From contig JAFSAK010000063.1 in assembly GCA_017441045.1 (NCBI GenBank), forward strand, positions 1-22,876: DNA of 22,876 bases. Direction: 5' to 3'. Shown here in pieces: positions 1 to 7,050 of the stretch. Position numbers and translations under genes: made by a program. The stretch comes from Clostridia bacterium (GTDB taxonomy: Bacteria; Bacillota_A; Clostridia; Oscillospirales; Acutalibacteraceae). The notes beneath the pieces were generated by a model. The model was not told where the DNA came from, did no database searches, and saw nothing but the letters and a program-made list of their open reading frames with translations. Position 1 is the first letter of the stretch. Each line of letters begins with the position of its first letter.

Positions 1-63
1 ATCCGACAGGTTTATCGAAATTGGCTTTTGAGTTTAGCCAATAAAATCTTCTAGCGATATATC

Positions 64-92
64 TTGCACTCACAAAAACAAAATGCTATAAT
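64..92 (+). promoter_or_regulatory. Sigma-A-type promoter for the first small operon
   Basis: The -35 box TTGCAC (64-69) lies 17 bp before a perfect TATAAT (87-92). A TG dinucleotide at 84-85 gives an extended -10. The first start codon follows at 120 with a GAGGG ribosome site. This promoter probably drives the genes at 120 and 472. Confidence 0.75.
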
Positions 93-119
93 CTAATCAT
101 CAAATAAAGAGGGTTTAAT

Positions 120-449
120 ATGTTTGGATTTATAGTTGCTTTTTTAGTGGGCGTAATGTGTGTTGCCATTGGAATTTCAAATATGAAGGGTAATATTTCT
201 ATGCTTCACTCCTATCACCGAAAGCGAGTTGCGGAAGAGGATAGAATTCCTTTCGGTAAAAAGGTCGGTATCGGCACCGTTATAATTGGTATCTCAGTTA
301 TGATTTGCAGCGTGCTTTCAATCATTGCAATTTATACAGAAAAAGCAATTTTCAATAATATTGGAATGATAATTCTAGCAATCGGCCTGATTGCGGGAAT
401 CGGTATAAGTTTTTATGCGATGATTAAATATAATAAAGGAATTTTTTAG
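120..449 (+). CDS. Small 3-TM membrane protein, function unknown
   Basis: This 109-residue protein has three predicted membrane segments, at about residues 2-20, 49-72 and 80-102. A short charged loop (about residues 29-48, with HRKR and EED) separates the first two. The layout resembles small Firmicutes membrane proteins of the DUF3784 kind, but I cannot assign a family with certainty. The start is supported by an AAAGAGGG ribosome site 6 bases upstream and by the promoter at 64-92. The next gene begins 22 bases after its stop and has its own GGAGATGA site, so the two are probably co-transcribed. No catalytic residues can be recognised. Confidence 0.7.
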   Translation: MFGFIVAFLVGVMCVAIGISNMKGNISMLHSYHRKRVAEEDRIPFGKKVGIGTVIIGISVMICSVLSIIAIYTEKAIFNNIGMIILAIGLIAGIGISFYAMIKYNKGIF

Positions 450-471
450 TTATTAAATAGGAGATGATACT

Positions 472-654
472 ATGGCAAAAGAAAAAAGATTTAAAAAGGT
501 TTATTCCCAAGGCGGATTAACGGCAACCGAAATTTTAGTTGATAAAGAAACGGGTGTGAATTATATATTTTACCAAAGCGGTTATGCCGGCGGTCTTACT
601 CCCCTTCTTGATAGTCACGGTAATGTTGTTGTAACACCAATAATTGAAGAATAA
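472..654 (+). CDS. DUF6440-like small protein
   Basis: This 60-residue soluble protein carries the pattern of the DUF6440 family as I know it: a basic N-terminus, then YSQGGLTATEILVDKETGVN, a YIFYQSGYAGGLTPLLD block and a short acidic tail. The family is common in Firmicutes genomes and mobile regions, and no biochemical role is established. A GGAGATGATA ribosome site precedes the ATG. It follows the 3-TM gene closely and likely shares its transcript. It is full length for the family. Confidence 0.8.
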   Translation: MAKEKRFKKVYSQGGLTATEILVDKETGVNYIFYQSGYAGGLTPLLDSHGNVVVTPIIEE

Positions 655-697
655 TTGCAAACTCAACCAACGGTGTGTGTATTTTTTGTTTTTTCTC

Positions 698-706
698 TGC
701 TAAAAT
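698..706 (+). promoter_or_regulatory. Possible extended -10 promoter for the membrane XRE gene
   Basis: TGC-TAAAAT (698-706) matches an extended -10 and has the same TGC spacing as the promoter at 84-92. No convincing -35 hexamer is present at 17 bp. The start codon at 737 has a strong AAAGGAG site. Confidence 0.35.
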
Positions 707-736
707 ACTATTGCAGTAACGCAAAAGGAGAAAATT

Positions 737-1345
737 ATGGACCAAGTAAAAATCGGAAAATTTATTGCCGAATGCAGAAAAGGTAAAAATCTTACCCAGA
801 TGCAACTAGCAGAAAAACTTAATATTACCGATAGAGCGGTATCAAAATGGGAGCGCGGCAAAGCGCTACCTGATTCATCCATAATGCTCGAGCTTTGCGA
901 TATTCTTTGCATCAGTGTAAACGAATTATTAAGTGGGGAGAAAATCAATATGGAAAACAGTAATCAGAAAAACGAGGAACTTTTGCTCCAGATGGCAAAA
1001 GAATTAGAGAAGAAAAACAAAACCATCTGGACTTCAATGTGGGCAATTATGATTGTAAGTATAACAGCACTAATTGCAGGTCTCTTTATTGCCGCATTTT
1101 TAATACCTGAAGGTGTTTGGCAACTTGTCACAATTCTTGGCGTTTGCGTTGTGTTTTTAATACCTTGTTTTTATGCATTAAAGCTTGAAGTCAGCGTAGG
1201 TGCTTATAAGTGCAAAAATTGCGGTCACGAAATTGTGCCTACCTATCTGGAGGCGCTTAATGCGATGCACATGGGAACCACCCGTTACTTAAAGTGCCCT
1301 AATTGCCATAAACGCACTTGGTGTAAAAAAGTATTAAAGAAATAA
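737..1345 (+). CDS. Membrane-anchored XRE-family regulator with C-terminal zinc ribbon
   Basis: The 202-residue protein begins with a Cro/C1-type helix-turn-helix (residues 8-62, recognition region around 31-42 with DRAVSKWERG). A charged linker (70-97) is followed by two membrane segments (about 98-123 and 128-149). The C-terminus has two CxxC pairs (C159/C162 and C187/C190) forming a likely zinc ribbon. The HTH half is typical of Clostridia regulators. The membrane and zinc-ribbon tail suggests a one-component sensor that holds DNA at the membrane and reads metal, redox or envelope state, which is inference. An AAAGGAG ribosome site supports the start. A strong hairpin terminator follows, so the gene ends its transcription unit. 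Confidence 0.85.
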   Translation: MDQVKIGKFIAECRKGKNLTQMQLAEKLNITDRAVSKWERGKALPDSSIMLELCDILCISVNELLSGEKINMENSNQKNEELLLQMAKELEKKNKTIWTSMWAIMIVSITALIAGLFIAAFLIPEGVWQLVTILGVCVVFLIPCFYALKLEVSVGAYKCKNCGHEIVPTYLEALNAMHMGTTRYLKCPNCHKRTWCKKVLKK

Positions 1346-1398
1346 AATCCCAATGTGTCTAACATACTACAGAAAAAGATTAACAAAGGAAAATTGAG

Positions 1399-1445
1399 AA
1401 AATGCTCTGCAAGTGTGGAAAAATCTACATTTGCAGAGCATTTTT
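1399..1445 (+). terminator. Rho-independent terminator after the membrane XRE gene
   Basis: A perfect 14-bp stem (1399-1412 with 1431-1444, core ATGCTCTGCAA/TTGCAGAGCAT) has a loop that can itself pair (TGTGG/CTACA). A T-run follows. A-tracts on the other side could let it also stop minus-strand transcription of the XRE gene at 1486-1818. Confidence 0.85.
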
Positions 1446-1485
1446 ATATTTAAAAGTCATATAACAATAAAACAAAAACCAGTAG

Positions 1486-1818
1486 TTATCTTTTAGAACA
1501 TAATCTGTCAAAATGAGCTACCAACTCACATACAAAATCATATTCTTGTTTGCCAAGAGAGGCAAGTTTATTCGCTACTTCTTCCATTTGTTTAGCATCA
1601 CGTTTTCCATACAAAACATAGTCAGAAGAAACTTGTAAAGATTTACACAACTTAGCTAAATTTTCAGGTCTAACCGCCTTCTTACCAAGTTCAATACAAG
1701 AAATGGTTTGCAAACTGACATCAATATTTTCAGCAAGTTGCTCTTGTGTTAGGTGCAGTTCTTTTCTGCATCCTGCAATTCTTAACCCCATTTCAACAAG
1801 AAATGTATCATTCTTCAT
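1486..1818 (-). CDS. XRE-family transcriptional repressor
   Basis: This 110-residue Cro/C1-type protein has its helix-turn-helix at about residues 11-66 (LTQEQLAENIDVSLQTISCIE at 23-43). A short C-terminal helix region follows that could dimerise. There is no membrane or protease domain. I chose the ATG at 1818 over the in-frame ATG at 1836 because an AAAGGAGC ribosome site lies about 7 bases upstream of 1818 and would sit inside the longer reading frame. The gene is divergent from the operon starting at 2144. A perfect 14-bp inverted repeat between them covers the operon's promoter, which fits autoregulation and repression of the neighbour. That link is inferred from layout. Confidence 0.85.
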   Translation of the reverse strand: MKNDTFLVEMGLRIAGCRKELHLTQEQLAENIDVSLQTISCIELGKKAVRPENLAKLCKSLQVSSDYVLYGKRDAKQMEEVANKLASLGKQEYDFVCELVAHFDRLCSKR

Positions 1819-1882
1819 CCAAACTGCTCCTTTCAATGCTGATTTCTTTAATTATATTGAAAAAACGTTAAAATTATAACCG

Positions 1883-1920
1883 CTCATAGCATTAAATGGT
1901 TGACTTTTTAATGCTATGAG
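1883..1920. promoter_or_regulatory. Perfect inverted-repeat operator, probable XRE binding site
   Basis: CTCATAGCATTAAA (1883-1896) is repeated inverted as TTTAATGCTATGAG (1907-1920) with a 10-base spacer. Near-symmetry continues outward, with ATTATAA on the left and ATTATAAT on the right. It is not followed by a T-run, so it is a poor terminator. It overlaps the plus-strand -35 box and spacer and lies just upstream of the minus-strand XRE gene. Confidence 0.7.
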
Positions 1921-1928
1921 ATTATAAT
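1900..1928 (+). promoter_or_regulatory. Strong promoter of the zinc-ribbon/SPFH operon
   Basis: TTGACT (1900-1905), 17 bp, then TATAAT (1923-1928). The right arm of the operator fills most of the spacer, so a bound repressor would block RNA polymerase. No clear promoter or terminator was found between this site and the gene at 2144, so the operon probably starts here. Confidence 0.75.
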
Positions 1929-1942
1929 TAAGGAGGTGTTTT

Positions 1943-1984
1943 ATGTCGAAAAAACAAATTTTTCAAAAATTTTTGTTTTTTTAA
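1943..1984 (+). CDS. Possible 13-residue leader peptide
   Basis: An almost ideal ribosome site (AAGGAGGTG, 1930-1938) precedes an ATG at 1943. The frame MSKKQIFQKFLFF stops at 1982-1984, directly after a run of seven Ts. It lies just downstream of the strong promoter at 1900-1928. It could be a translated leader, or the start of a longer peptide if the homopolymer slips: one T fewer gives a frame of about 37 residues. I do not recognise it. Confidence 0.35.
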   Translation: MSKKQIFQKFLFF

Positions 1985-2143
1985 ATCTTTTTGTTTTTTT
2001 ATTCGTCTAACTAATGCGATCGGTGAAAGCAGAGGGTTTAAAACACGAACCTATTGAAAACACCGTTAGAATTTTAAATCCTAATTTATTTAAAGTGGGT
2101 TTTAATAAATATTAAATTTTTATTTATGAAAGAGGGAAAAAAC
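1985..2143 (+). other. Untranslated leader of the zinc-ribbon/SPFH operon
   Basis: With the upstream sites this completes the roughly 325-base gap between divergent genes. It is AT-rich. CTAAC (2009-2013) and GTTAG can pair across about 50 bases, but no T-run follows. A 33-codon frame from 2014 to 2115 lacks a ribosome site, and I do not support it as a gene. Confidence 0.4.
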
Positions 2144-3265
2144 ATGGCAACAGCAATAGAGTTAACATGTTCAAAATGCGGCGCAACAATGGAAGTAACG
2201 GACAAGGCAACAGGAAAAGCAACTTGCCCTTACTGTCATAATGAAAGTGTTATTGACGGATTAGTTAAAAACTCACAAATTCTTGAAAAGGAGAACATCA
2301 ACAGTGGCGTTTCTATGACGCTCACAAAACCTGACATTAGCAATGCGATTTTTAAATCCTTTGATAATTCAATAGTGTTCCCACTTGATATTTTCGAAAA
2401 AGGTGCAGTTTATTCAGAAGAGCATCTTACCGTTCCGTCATATTTATTCTATTGTAACGGAATGGCTTCATTTAACTATGAAGCTGGCGTACAAAAAGAA
2501 AGACTTGCTGGTGGCCAAGTTAAAAGTAACGGCAAGGTTAAAATGCAAACCGAAACCTATACCGAATGGACTCCTATGAGCGGCGCAACAAATGCTTCGG
2601 CAGCAGTTTTTGCACCTGGTAGCCGCGAGTTGAGCAACATCACCTGTGATTTGTATCATGGATATGATGCAAATAAGTTGGTTGACGTAGAAGAATTATC
2701 ATTTCCTGCTGATGTAAAACCCTATACATATAATATACCCGCTCCAGCAGCATTCAATGAATATGCAAAGCCTGTAATGGAAAGAAAATTAAGAGCAAAT
2801 GCCGAAACCAGTTTAGCTAATAAGCAGTATCGTAATTTGTCATTGGGCGGATGCCAAGTTCAAAAAGACGATACCTCAAGAGTTACTTTGGGTGTTTACA
2901 AATTAGGATACCAATACGGTGGTGCAAATTACACTTTGTATGTAACTGGTGACGGTTCAAATTCACTTTGGGAAACTATTCCTGTTGATGCAGAGCGTAA
3001 AGCAAAGCATGATGAACTGACAGCAAGACAGAATAAACTAGCTTCAAAGCGTACAGGATTTTTAGTAACCGCTATAATATGCTTGGTACTTGCTTTGGCT
3101 ACATATGGTATATCTCTCATTGGAACAGCCTTGTTCGGTTATTTCTGGTTCAAACGCAAATCAGACCGCAAGAAGCTCCAAGAAGAGTTCGGTGCATTTG
3201 TTGCACAGGCAAATAATGCAAAGAATGATTTTGCAACAAAAGGTGCCTTAATATCTGGACTATAA
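2144..3265 (+). CDS. Zinc-ribbon membrane protein (YdjG-like)
   Basis: This 373-residue protein starts with a zinc ribbon (C9, C12, C28, C31) of the TFIIB/double-zinc-ribbon type. A large soluble region (about 40-300) follows, then a hydrophobic segment (about 304-337) able to cross the membrane once or twice, then a basic helical tail. B. subtilis YdjG, from the pspA-ydjGHI operon, combines a zinc ribbon with membrane segments, and the next gene here is SPFH like YdjI. I therefore read this as the membrane partner of that SPFH protein. Family knowledge links that operon to envelope stress; function here is inferred. The start at 2144 is preferred over 2126 because AGAGGG (2131-2136) is correctly spaced only for 2144. 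Confidence 0.75.
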   Translation: MATAIELTCSKCGATMEVTDKATGKATCPYCHNESVIDGLVKNSQILEKENINSGVSMTLTKPDISNAIFKSFDNSIVFPLDIFEKGAVYSEEHLTVPSYLFYCNGMASFNYEAGVQKERLAGGQVKSNGKVKMQTETYTEWTPMSGATNASAAVFAPGSRELSNITCDLYHGYDANKLVDVEELSFPADVKPYTYNIPAPAAFNEYAKPVMERKLRANAETSLANKQYRNLSLGGCQVQKDDTSRVTLGVYKLGYQYGGANYTLYVTGDGSNSLWETIPVDAERKAKHDELTARQNKLASKRTGFLVTAIICLVLALATYGISLIGTALFGYFWFKRKSDRKKLQEEFGAFVAQANNAKNDFATKGALISGL

Positions 3266-3266
3266 A

Positions 3267-3340
3267 AGACACAGTTCCATTATTTTATTGGTGTCTATAT
3301 ACTGTTAAATTGCCTTAAATATAACATCCGTTAATGGAAC
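3267..3340 (+). repeat. Two interleaved inverted repeats in the intergenic region
   Basis: AGACAC (3267-3272) pairs with GTGTCT (3291-3296). GTTCCATTA (3274-3282) pairs with TAATGGAAC (3332-3340). The two hairpins interleave, so they are mutually exclusive or form a pseudoknot. Neither has a terminator T-run. Confidence 0.5.
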
Positions 3341-3409
3341 AAGAATCCAGCATTCATTGTTGCTTTTTCGGGTGTTATTTATTTTAATTGATTATAAGGA
3401 GAAACTAAT

Positions 3410-4459
3410 ATGTCATTATTTAACAAAAATCCCAACGAAGTAAATTATGTTGGAGGGAAAAAACATTGGACCGATGTCATAAAGAACTCTGGTCCTGGTG
3501 AACTATTAATATGGCGTCAGCCTGAAGAGGATTTTAATACAAATTCAACCTTAATCGTAATGCCAGGAGAAGAAGCTATATTTATTAAAGACGGTATAGT
3601 TGTTCAAACATTTGAAAACGGCAAATACGAACTTTCTACTGAAAATTATCCTTTCATAAGCAGACTTAGAAATGCTTTCTCTGGTGGCATTAGCACATTT
3701 AACTGTGTGGTTTGCTTTGTTAAAAAAGCACATAGCGAAGAAATTCTTTGGGGCACAGAATCTCCCATTCAGGTTAGAGATAACGTTCTTGGTGTTACAA
3801 CGAAGCTTAGAGGAAGAGGCGCTTATAAAGTACAAATTGAAAATCCTACAAAATTCCTTGAAAAGTTAATCGGCAACAACGTGCTTTTCCAAACTCAGTC
3901 GGAATTAAACAAGTATTTTTTTAATGAATTCCAGAGCAAAATCAGAAGCGCAATTGCTAAGACCTTGATGGAAAGTAAAACCGAAATACTTGGAATTGAT
4001 GCAAGATTAGATGAATTATCAAATGATATTCAACCTGCAATGCAGGAAATTTTGGATGATTATGGTTTGAAATGCGTTAAATTCACTGTTTCTGCATTAG
4101 ACATTGAGGATAACGAACAACGCCAGAAATATGATACCGCTTATGCTGATAAGGGTGTCATGGGAGTGCTTGGAGATGACTGGGGGCGTCAACAGGCTGT
4201 GGATGTTATGAAATCTATGGCAGAGAATCCTAGCGGTGGTGCTGCAGCAGCGGGAGCAGGAATTGGAATGGGCTTTGGTGCAGCAAGTGCGTTTGGTGCA
4301 ATGTCTCAACAAGTATTTGCTCAACCTACTAATCAAAATCAGCCTGCTATCGAAGACCCGATTGAAACTCTAAGCAAGCTCAAAAAAATGCTTGATGCTG
4401 GTTTAATTGAACAAGCTGAATATGATGCAAAAAAAGCAGAAATACTAAGCAGAATGTGA
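3410..4459 (+). CDS. SPFH-domain protein with C-terminal SHOCT (YdjI-like)
   Basis: The 349-residue protein matches the SPFH group often labelled virion core protein or YdjI. Residues about 10-235 form the SPFH/band-7-like part, including LRGRGAYKVQIENP and the helical LMESKTEILGIDARL. A Gly/Ala/Met-rich linker (about 265-300) and a SHOCT module (about 316-349, LSKLKKMLDAGLIEQAEYDAKK) end it. SPFH proteins scaffold membrane microdomains, and SHOCT is a short oligomerisation module. There is no N-terminal membrane segment, so membrane attachment probably comes from the neighbouring gene products. TAAGGAGAAAC supports the start. The next gene begins 10 bases after its stop. Confidence 0.88.
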   Translation: MSLFNKNPNEVNYVGGKKHWTDVIKNSGPGELLIWRQPEEDFNTNSTLIVMPGEEAIFIKDGIVVQTFENGKYELSTENYPFISRLRNAFSGGISTFNCVVCFVKKAHSEEILWGTESPIQVRDNVLGVTTKLRGRGAYKVQIENPTKFLEKLIGNNVLFQTQSELNKYFFNEFQSKIRSAIAKTLMESKTEILGIDARLDELSNDIQPAMQEILDDYGLKCVKFTVSALDIEDNEQRQKYDTAYADKGVMGVLGDDWGRQQAVDVMKSMAENPSGGAAAAGAGIGMGFGAASAFGAMSQQVFAQPTNQNQPAIEDPIETLSKLKKMLDAGLIEQAEYDAKKAEILSRM

Positions 4460-4469
4460 GGAAATTAAA

Positions 4470-5144
4470 ATGAAAAAGAAATCGATTTTATTACTGGTTT
4501 TAGAATTAATATTTTTAGTAGTTTTTAACTTGGTGTTCTTTATCTTAGGTGGTACCGAGCATGTTGCTTCTGTTTGGATTTCCTTTGGATTCATTAACTT
4601 CTCCTATTTAATGATTTTATTAACTTCGCTCTTAACTCGTCAAAAAGCAAATTCCAAAATTTTCGGACTCGCACTATATTCAGTTTCAACTGTATATTTC
4701 TTTTCGGCATTTGTTGTTGGTATAATATTTGTTTTCGCAAAATTGGATTCTTATAAAATACCGTTTGTTATCCAGTTCATAATGGCAGCTATTTTTGCGG
4801 CACTTTTCTTAGTAAACTTAATTGCTAACGAAACAACTGCCGAAGCAACTGAAATCCACAAAAGTGAAGTGGCTTATATCAAAGAAGCATCTTTTAAAGT
4901 AAAAACTTTTATCGGATGTGTTGGATCAGAAAAAACAAATAAGGCCCTCGAAAAACTATATGATTTAATACACTCCAGCCCTTCAAAATCTTCGGCGAAT
5001 GTTAAAGAAATAGAAGATGAGATTTTAAAAAGGATTTCAAATATTGGATATTACGTTAATACAAAAGATGAGGGTGCAATTTTAAATGAAGTGAAAGCTA
5101 CAACTCTCCTTGTTGAGAAACGCAATATGGAATTGAAAATGTAA
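4470..5144 (+). CDS. 4-TM membrane protein of the SPFH operon
   Basis: This 224-residue protein has four membrane segments (about 5-27, 35-56, 66-90, 97-117) and then a cytoplasmic helical domain of about 100 residues (118-224). It starts 10 bases after the SPFH gene with a GAGGAAA ribosome site partly inside the upstream stop region, so translation is likely coupled. Position suggests it fills the YdjH-like role, but I cannot confirm homology by eye. No enzyme motif is visible. Confidence 0.75.
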   Translation: MKKKSILLLVLELIFLVVFNLVFFILGGTEHVASVWISFGFINFSYLMILLTSLLTRQKANSKIFGLALYSVSTVYFFSAFVVGIIFVFAKLDSYKIPFVIQFIMAAIFAALFLVNLIANETTAEATEIHKSEVAYIKEASFKVKTFIGCVGSEKTNKALEKLYDLIHSSPSKSSANVKEIEDEILKRISNIGYYVNTKDEGAILNEVKATTLLVEKRNMELKM

Positions 5145-5165
5145 GTTTACAAGGAAAAATCTTAA

Positions 5166-5193
5166 GTTCATTATCCCTAATATAATAATGAAC
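5166..5193. repeat. Inverted repeat downstream of the SPFH operon
   Basis: GTTCATTAT (5166-5174) pairs with ATAATGAAC (5185-5193) around a 10-base loop. No T-run follows. It could be a processing or stability hairpin. The rest of 5145-5270 shows nothing else clear. Confidence 0.45.
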
Positions 5194-5270
5194 AAACGGC
5201 GTTACGTTCTCCTAAATATTGGAAAATGTATCGTGCATTTCCCCCGCTTGTTACAGTATAAGACAAATTT

Positions 5271-5305
5271 AAAAGGCTGTGTAGAAAATTTCTACACAGC
5301 CTTTT
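5271..5305. terminator. Bidirectional terminator between the SPFH operon and the nuclease
   Basis: A perfect 17-bp palindromic stem with a 1-base formal loop has AAAAGGCTGTG on the left and CACAGCCTTTT on the right. A-tracts and T-tracts at the two ends allow termination in both directions of the convergent genes. Confidence 0.88.
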
Positions 5306-5363
5306 AACTGTCCTATATAGCACGACTCTTAAATTCGCTTCCTTTTTGTGCTTTAATTATTTA

Positions 5364-6887
5364 TTATTGATCGCCAAGGTCATCGAATTTTTTAGCTAAG
5401 ATTATGCCTTTTTTATAAAGTATAAAGAGTGTTACTCCGCCGCCGATAATTATAACGGCTGCTACTGCGCCGAGGATAATCCATATAAGTTTATTATCCT
5501 TTTCTTCGCCATCGGTGATTAGATCTTCATCGGTTTCGTTATCGGTATCGGGAACTGCTTCCTCGCCGTTTTCGGATACGCCGCAAATTCTGCAAGCGCC
5601 ATCAAAGAATTCGTGCTCACCAAGAGGTTCGCGAGTTTCTTCACAAGCATCGCAAACGGTATCGCAGTCGCCCTGATAAGCGTGCATGGGGTCAACTTTC
5701 TTATGGCCGCTTATGTATTTCTTACAGTCGTTACAATATTTACCTTCGGTATAGCCCTCTCTATCGCAAGTAGCTTCTTCTGCTTCGATTACCTGAACGT
5801 TCTTATGAGCACATTTATTTGAACTGCCTGTATTGGAGCCGCCCGAAACGGAGCCGCTCTGATTAGAAGCGCCCGAATTTGCGCCTGCGTTAGTTCCGGT
5901 GTTTGTATTAGTGTTAGAACCTGTATTGCTACCGGTATTTGAGCCACTATTGCCGCTATTGCCGGAATCGTTGCCGCCCGAAGCCGAGCCGCCTACATAA
6001 GAATTGCCCGAAGGAGAAGTGAAGTTTGCGGGGGTGCTTGTATTAAATAAAGCAAATGCAAGTTCGGGATAATCTACAAATACATTTCGAGTACCCGTTA
6101 TTGACTGAACTGAATCGTTTCTACCAAGTTCCCAGGTATCAACGGGGTCTGCTGCCATCCATTCGAGTAGAACTTCTTTACTTTGAATAATACCATTCGA
6201 ACCGAAAATACTATTAGCATTTCCCTTTGGAGCAGTGTTGGTACAATTCCAACGAACATATACATAAAGGACAATTCTTGAAACATCACCGCGAAGGTCA
6301 TACCGATCGCCTGATGCTTTATTAGGATTATAATAACCCGAAGATTTACCATACGCATCGTTTCCGCGGCTTGAATTTTCACTAACAGAGGTTGGGCGAA
6401 GCATCATAATATCATTTTCACCATTGCCCGAATTATCACCCTTACTATTGGGCCAGGTATGTTCTCGGTTCCAGGTTGAACCGCCATCCCAATCGGGACC
6501 AATCAGTGTTCCCGAATAGAACGAAGATATTTTTCCGCCGCCGTTTTGACAATCGGTATATTTAAAAAGGTCTCTGGTTGCGCTATAACTTGTCTGATAA
6601 GTTTGACTTGAAGACATTATGCTTTGAAGTTTTTTATAAAGTGCGCTATATTTCACGTCACTTTCACTGCTTGCGCCCGAAAGAGCAGAAAGAGCGGCAT
6701 AAGAAGTGTTATTTTTGCTATAAAAACTTGTCGCACTTTGGGAAAGAGAAGTAGCAACAGTTCCGCGAGTGCCCCAGTTATAAACATAACTTGCGGCTCT
6801 GGCGGGGGTTTCCACGCTGAAAACCAAAGTAAAACATACCGCAATAGCCATAAATAATGCTAAAGAACGCTTAATGGTATTTTTCAT
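5364..6887 (-). CDS. Secreted, membrane-anchored endonuclease I family nuclease
   Basis: The 507-residue protein has a signal peptide ending at ARA (about residue 31). An endonuclease I/extracellular ribonuclease fold follows (about 90-290). It holds the family motif NREHTWPNS (His near residue 143), then ENDIMMLRP and a conserved RGNDAYG region that should hold the metal site. A Gly/Ser/Asn/Thr linker (about 295-360) leads to a Cys-rich part with several CxxC pairs (about 362-445). Then come an acidic stretch, one membrane segment (about 470-495) and a short cytoplasmic tail. It should cut nucleic acid at the cell surface, for nutrition or DNA uptake. The ATG at 6887 fits AAAGGAGAT upstream; an in-frame ATG at 6914 lies before that site. 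Confidence 0.88.
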   Translation of the reverse strand: MKNTIKRSLALFMAIAVCFTLVFSVETPARAASYVYNWGTRGTVATSLSQSATSFYSKNNTSYAALSALSGASSESDVKYSALYKKLQSIMSSSQTYQTSYSATRDLFKYTDCQNGGGKISSFYSGTLIGPDWDGGSTWNREHTWPNSKGDNSGNGENDIMMLRPTSVSENSSRGNDAYGKSSGYYNPNKASGDRYDLRGDVSRIVLYVYVRWNCTNTAPKGNANSIFGSNGIIQSKEVLLEWMAADPVDTWELGRNDSVQSITGTRNVFVDYPELAFALFNTSTPANFTSPSGNSYVGGSASGGNDSGNSGNSGSNTGSNTGSNTNTNTGTNAGANSGASNQSGSVSGGSNTGSSNKCAHKNVQVIEAEEATCDREGYTEGKYCNDCKKYISGHKKVDPMHAYQGDCDTVCDACEETREPLGEHEFFDGACRICGVSENGEEAVPDTDNETDEDLITDGEEKDNKLIWIILGAVAAVIIIGGGVTLFILYKKGIILAKKFDDLGDQ

Positions 6888-6924
6888 TTCCGTTTTATCT
6901 CCTTTAAAATTCACATATATAAGT

Positions 6925-6953
6925 ATAGTAACATAATTTATATACTACTGCAA
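6925..6953 (-). promoter_or_regulatory. Promoter of the nuclease gene
   Basis: Read on the minus strand: TTGCAG (6953-6948), 17 bp, then TACTAT (6930-6925). This places the transcript start about 20 bases before the ribosome site. Confidence 0.65.
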
Positions 6954-7013
6954 CCTTAATTTTGAAAATATTGTAGGATATTGTAATTTGCTCCGATTTA
7001 CTGCAATAAAAAC

Positions 7014-7042
7014 TTGACAAACGGAAAAAAGTTATATAAAAT
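7014..7042 (+). promoter_or_regulatory. Promoter of the T-box/ABC transporter operon
   Basis: A perfect TTGACA (7014-7019) lies 17 bp before TAAAAT (7037-7042). Transcription should start near 7050, just before the T-box leader. Confidence 0.8.
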
Positions 7043-7050
7043 AATTCTAT

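Noticed and set aside
20..42. ATTGGC/GCCAAT inverted repeat as a terminator of an upstream gene
   Set aside because: The stem is only 6 bp and is followed by AAAATCTTCT, not a T-run; no upstream gene is visible.
2014..2115. 33-codon open frame in the operon leader
   Set aside because: No ribosome site precedes the ATG and the peptide resembles nothing I recognise; the following gene has a clear site of its own.
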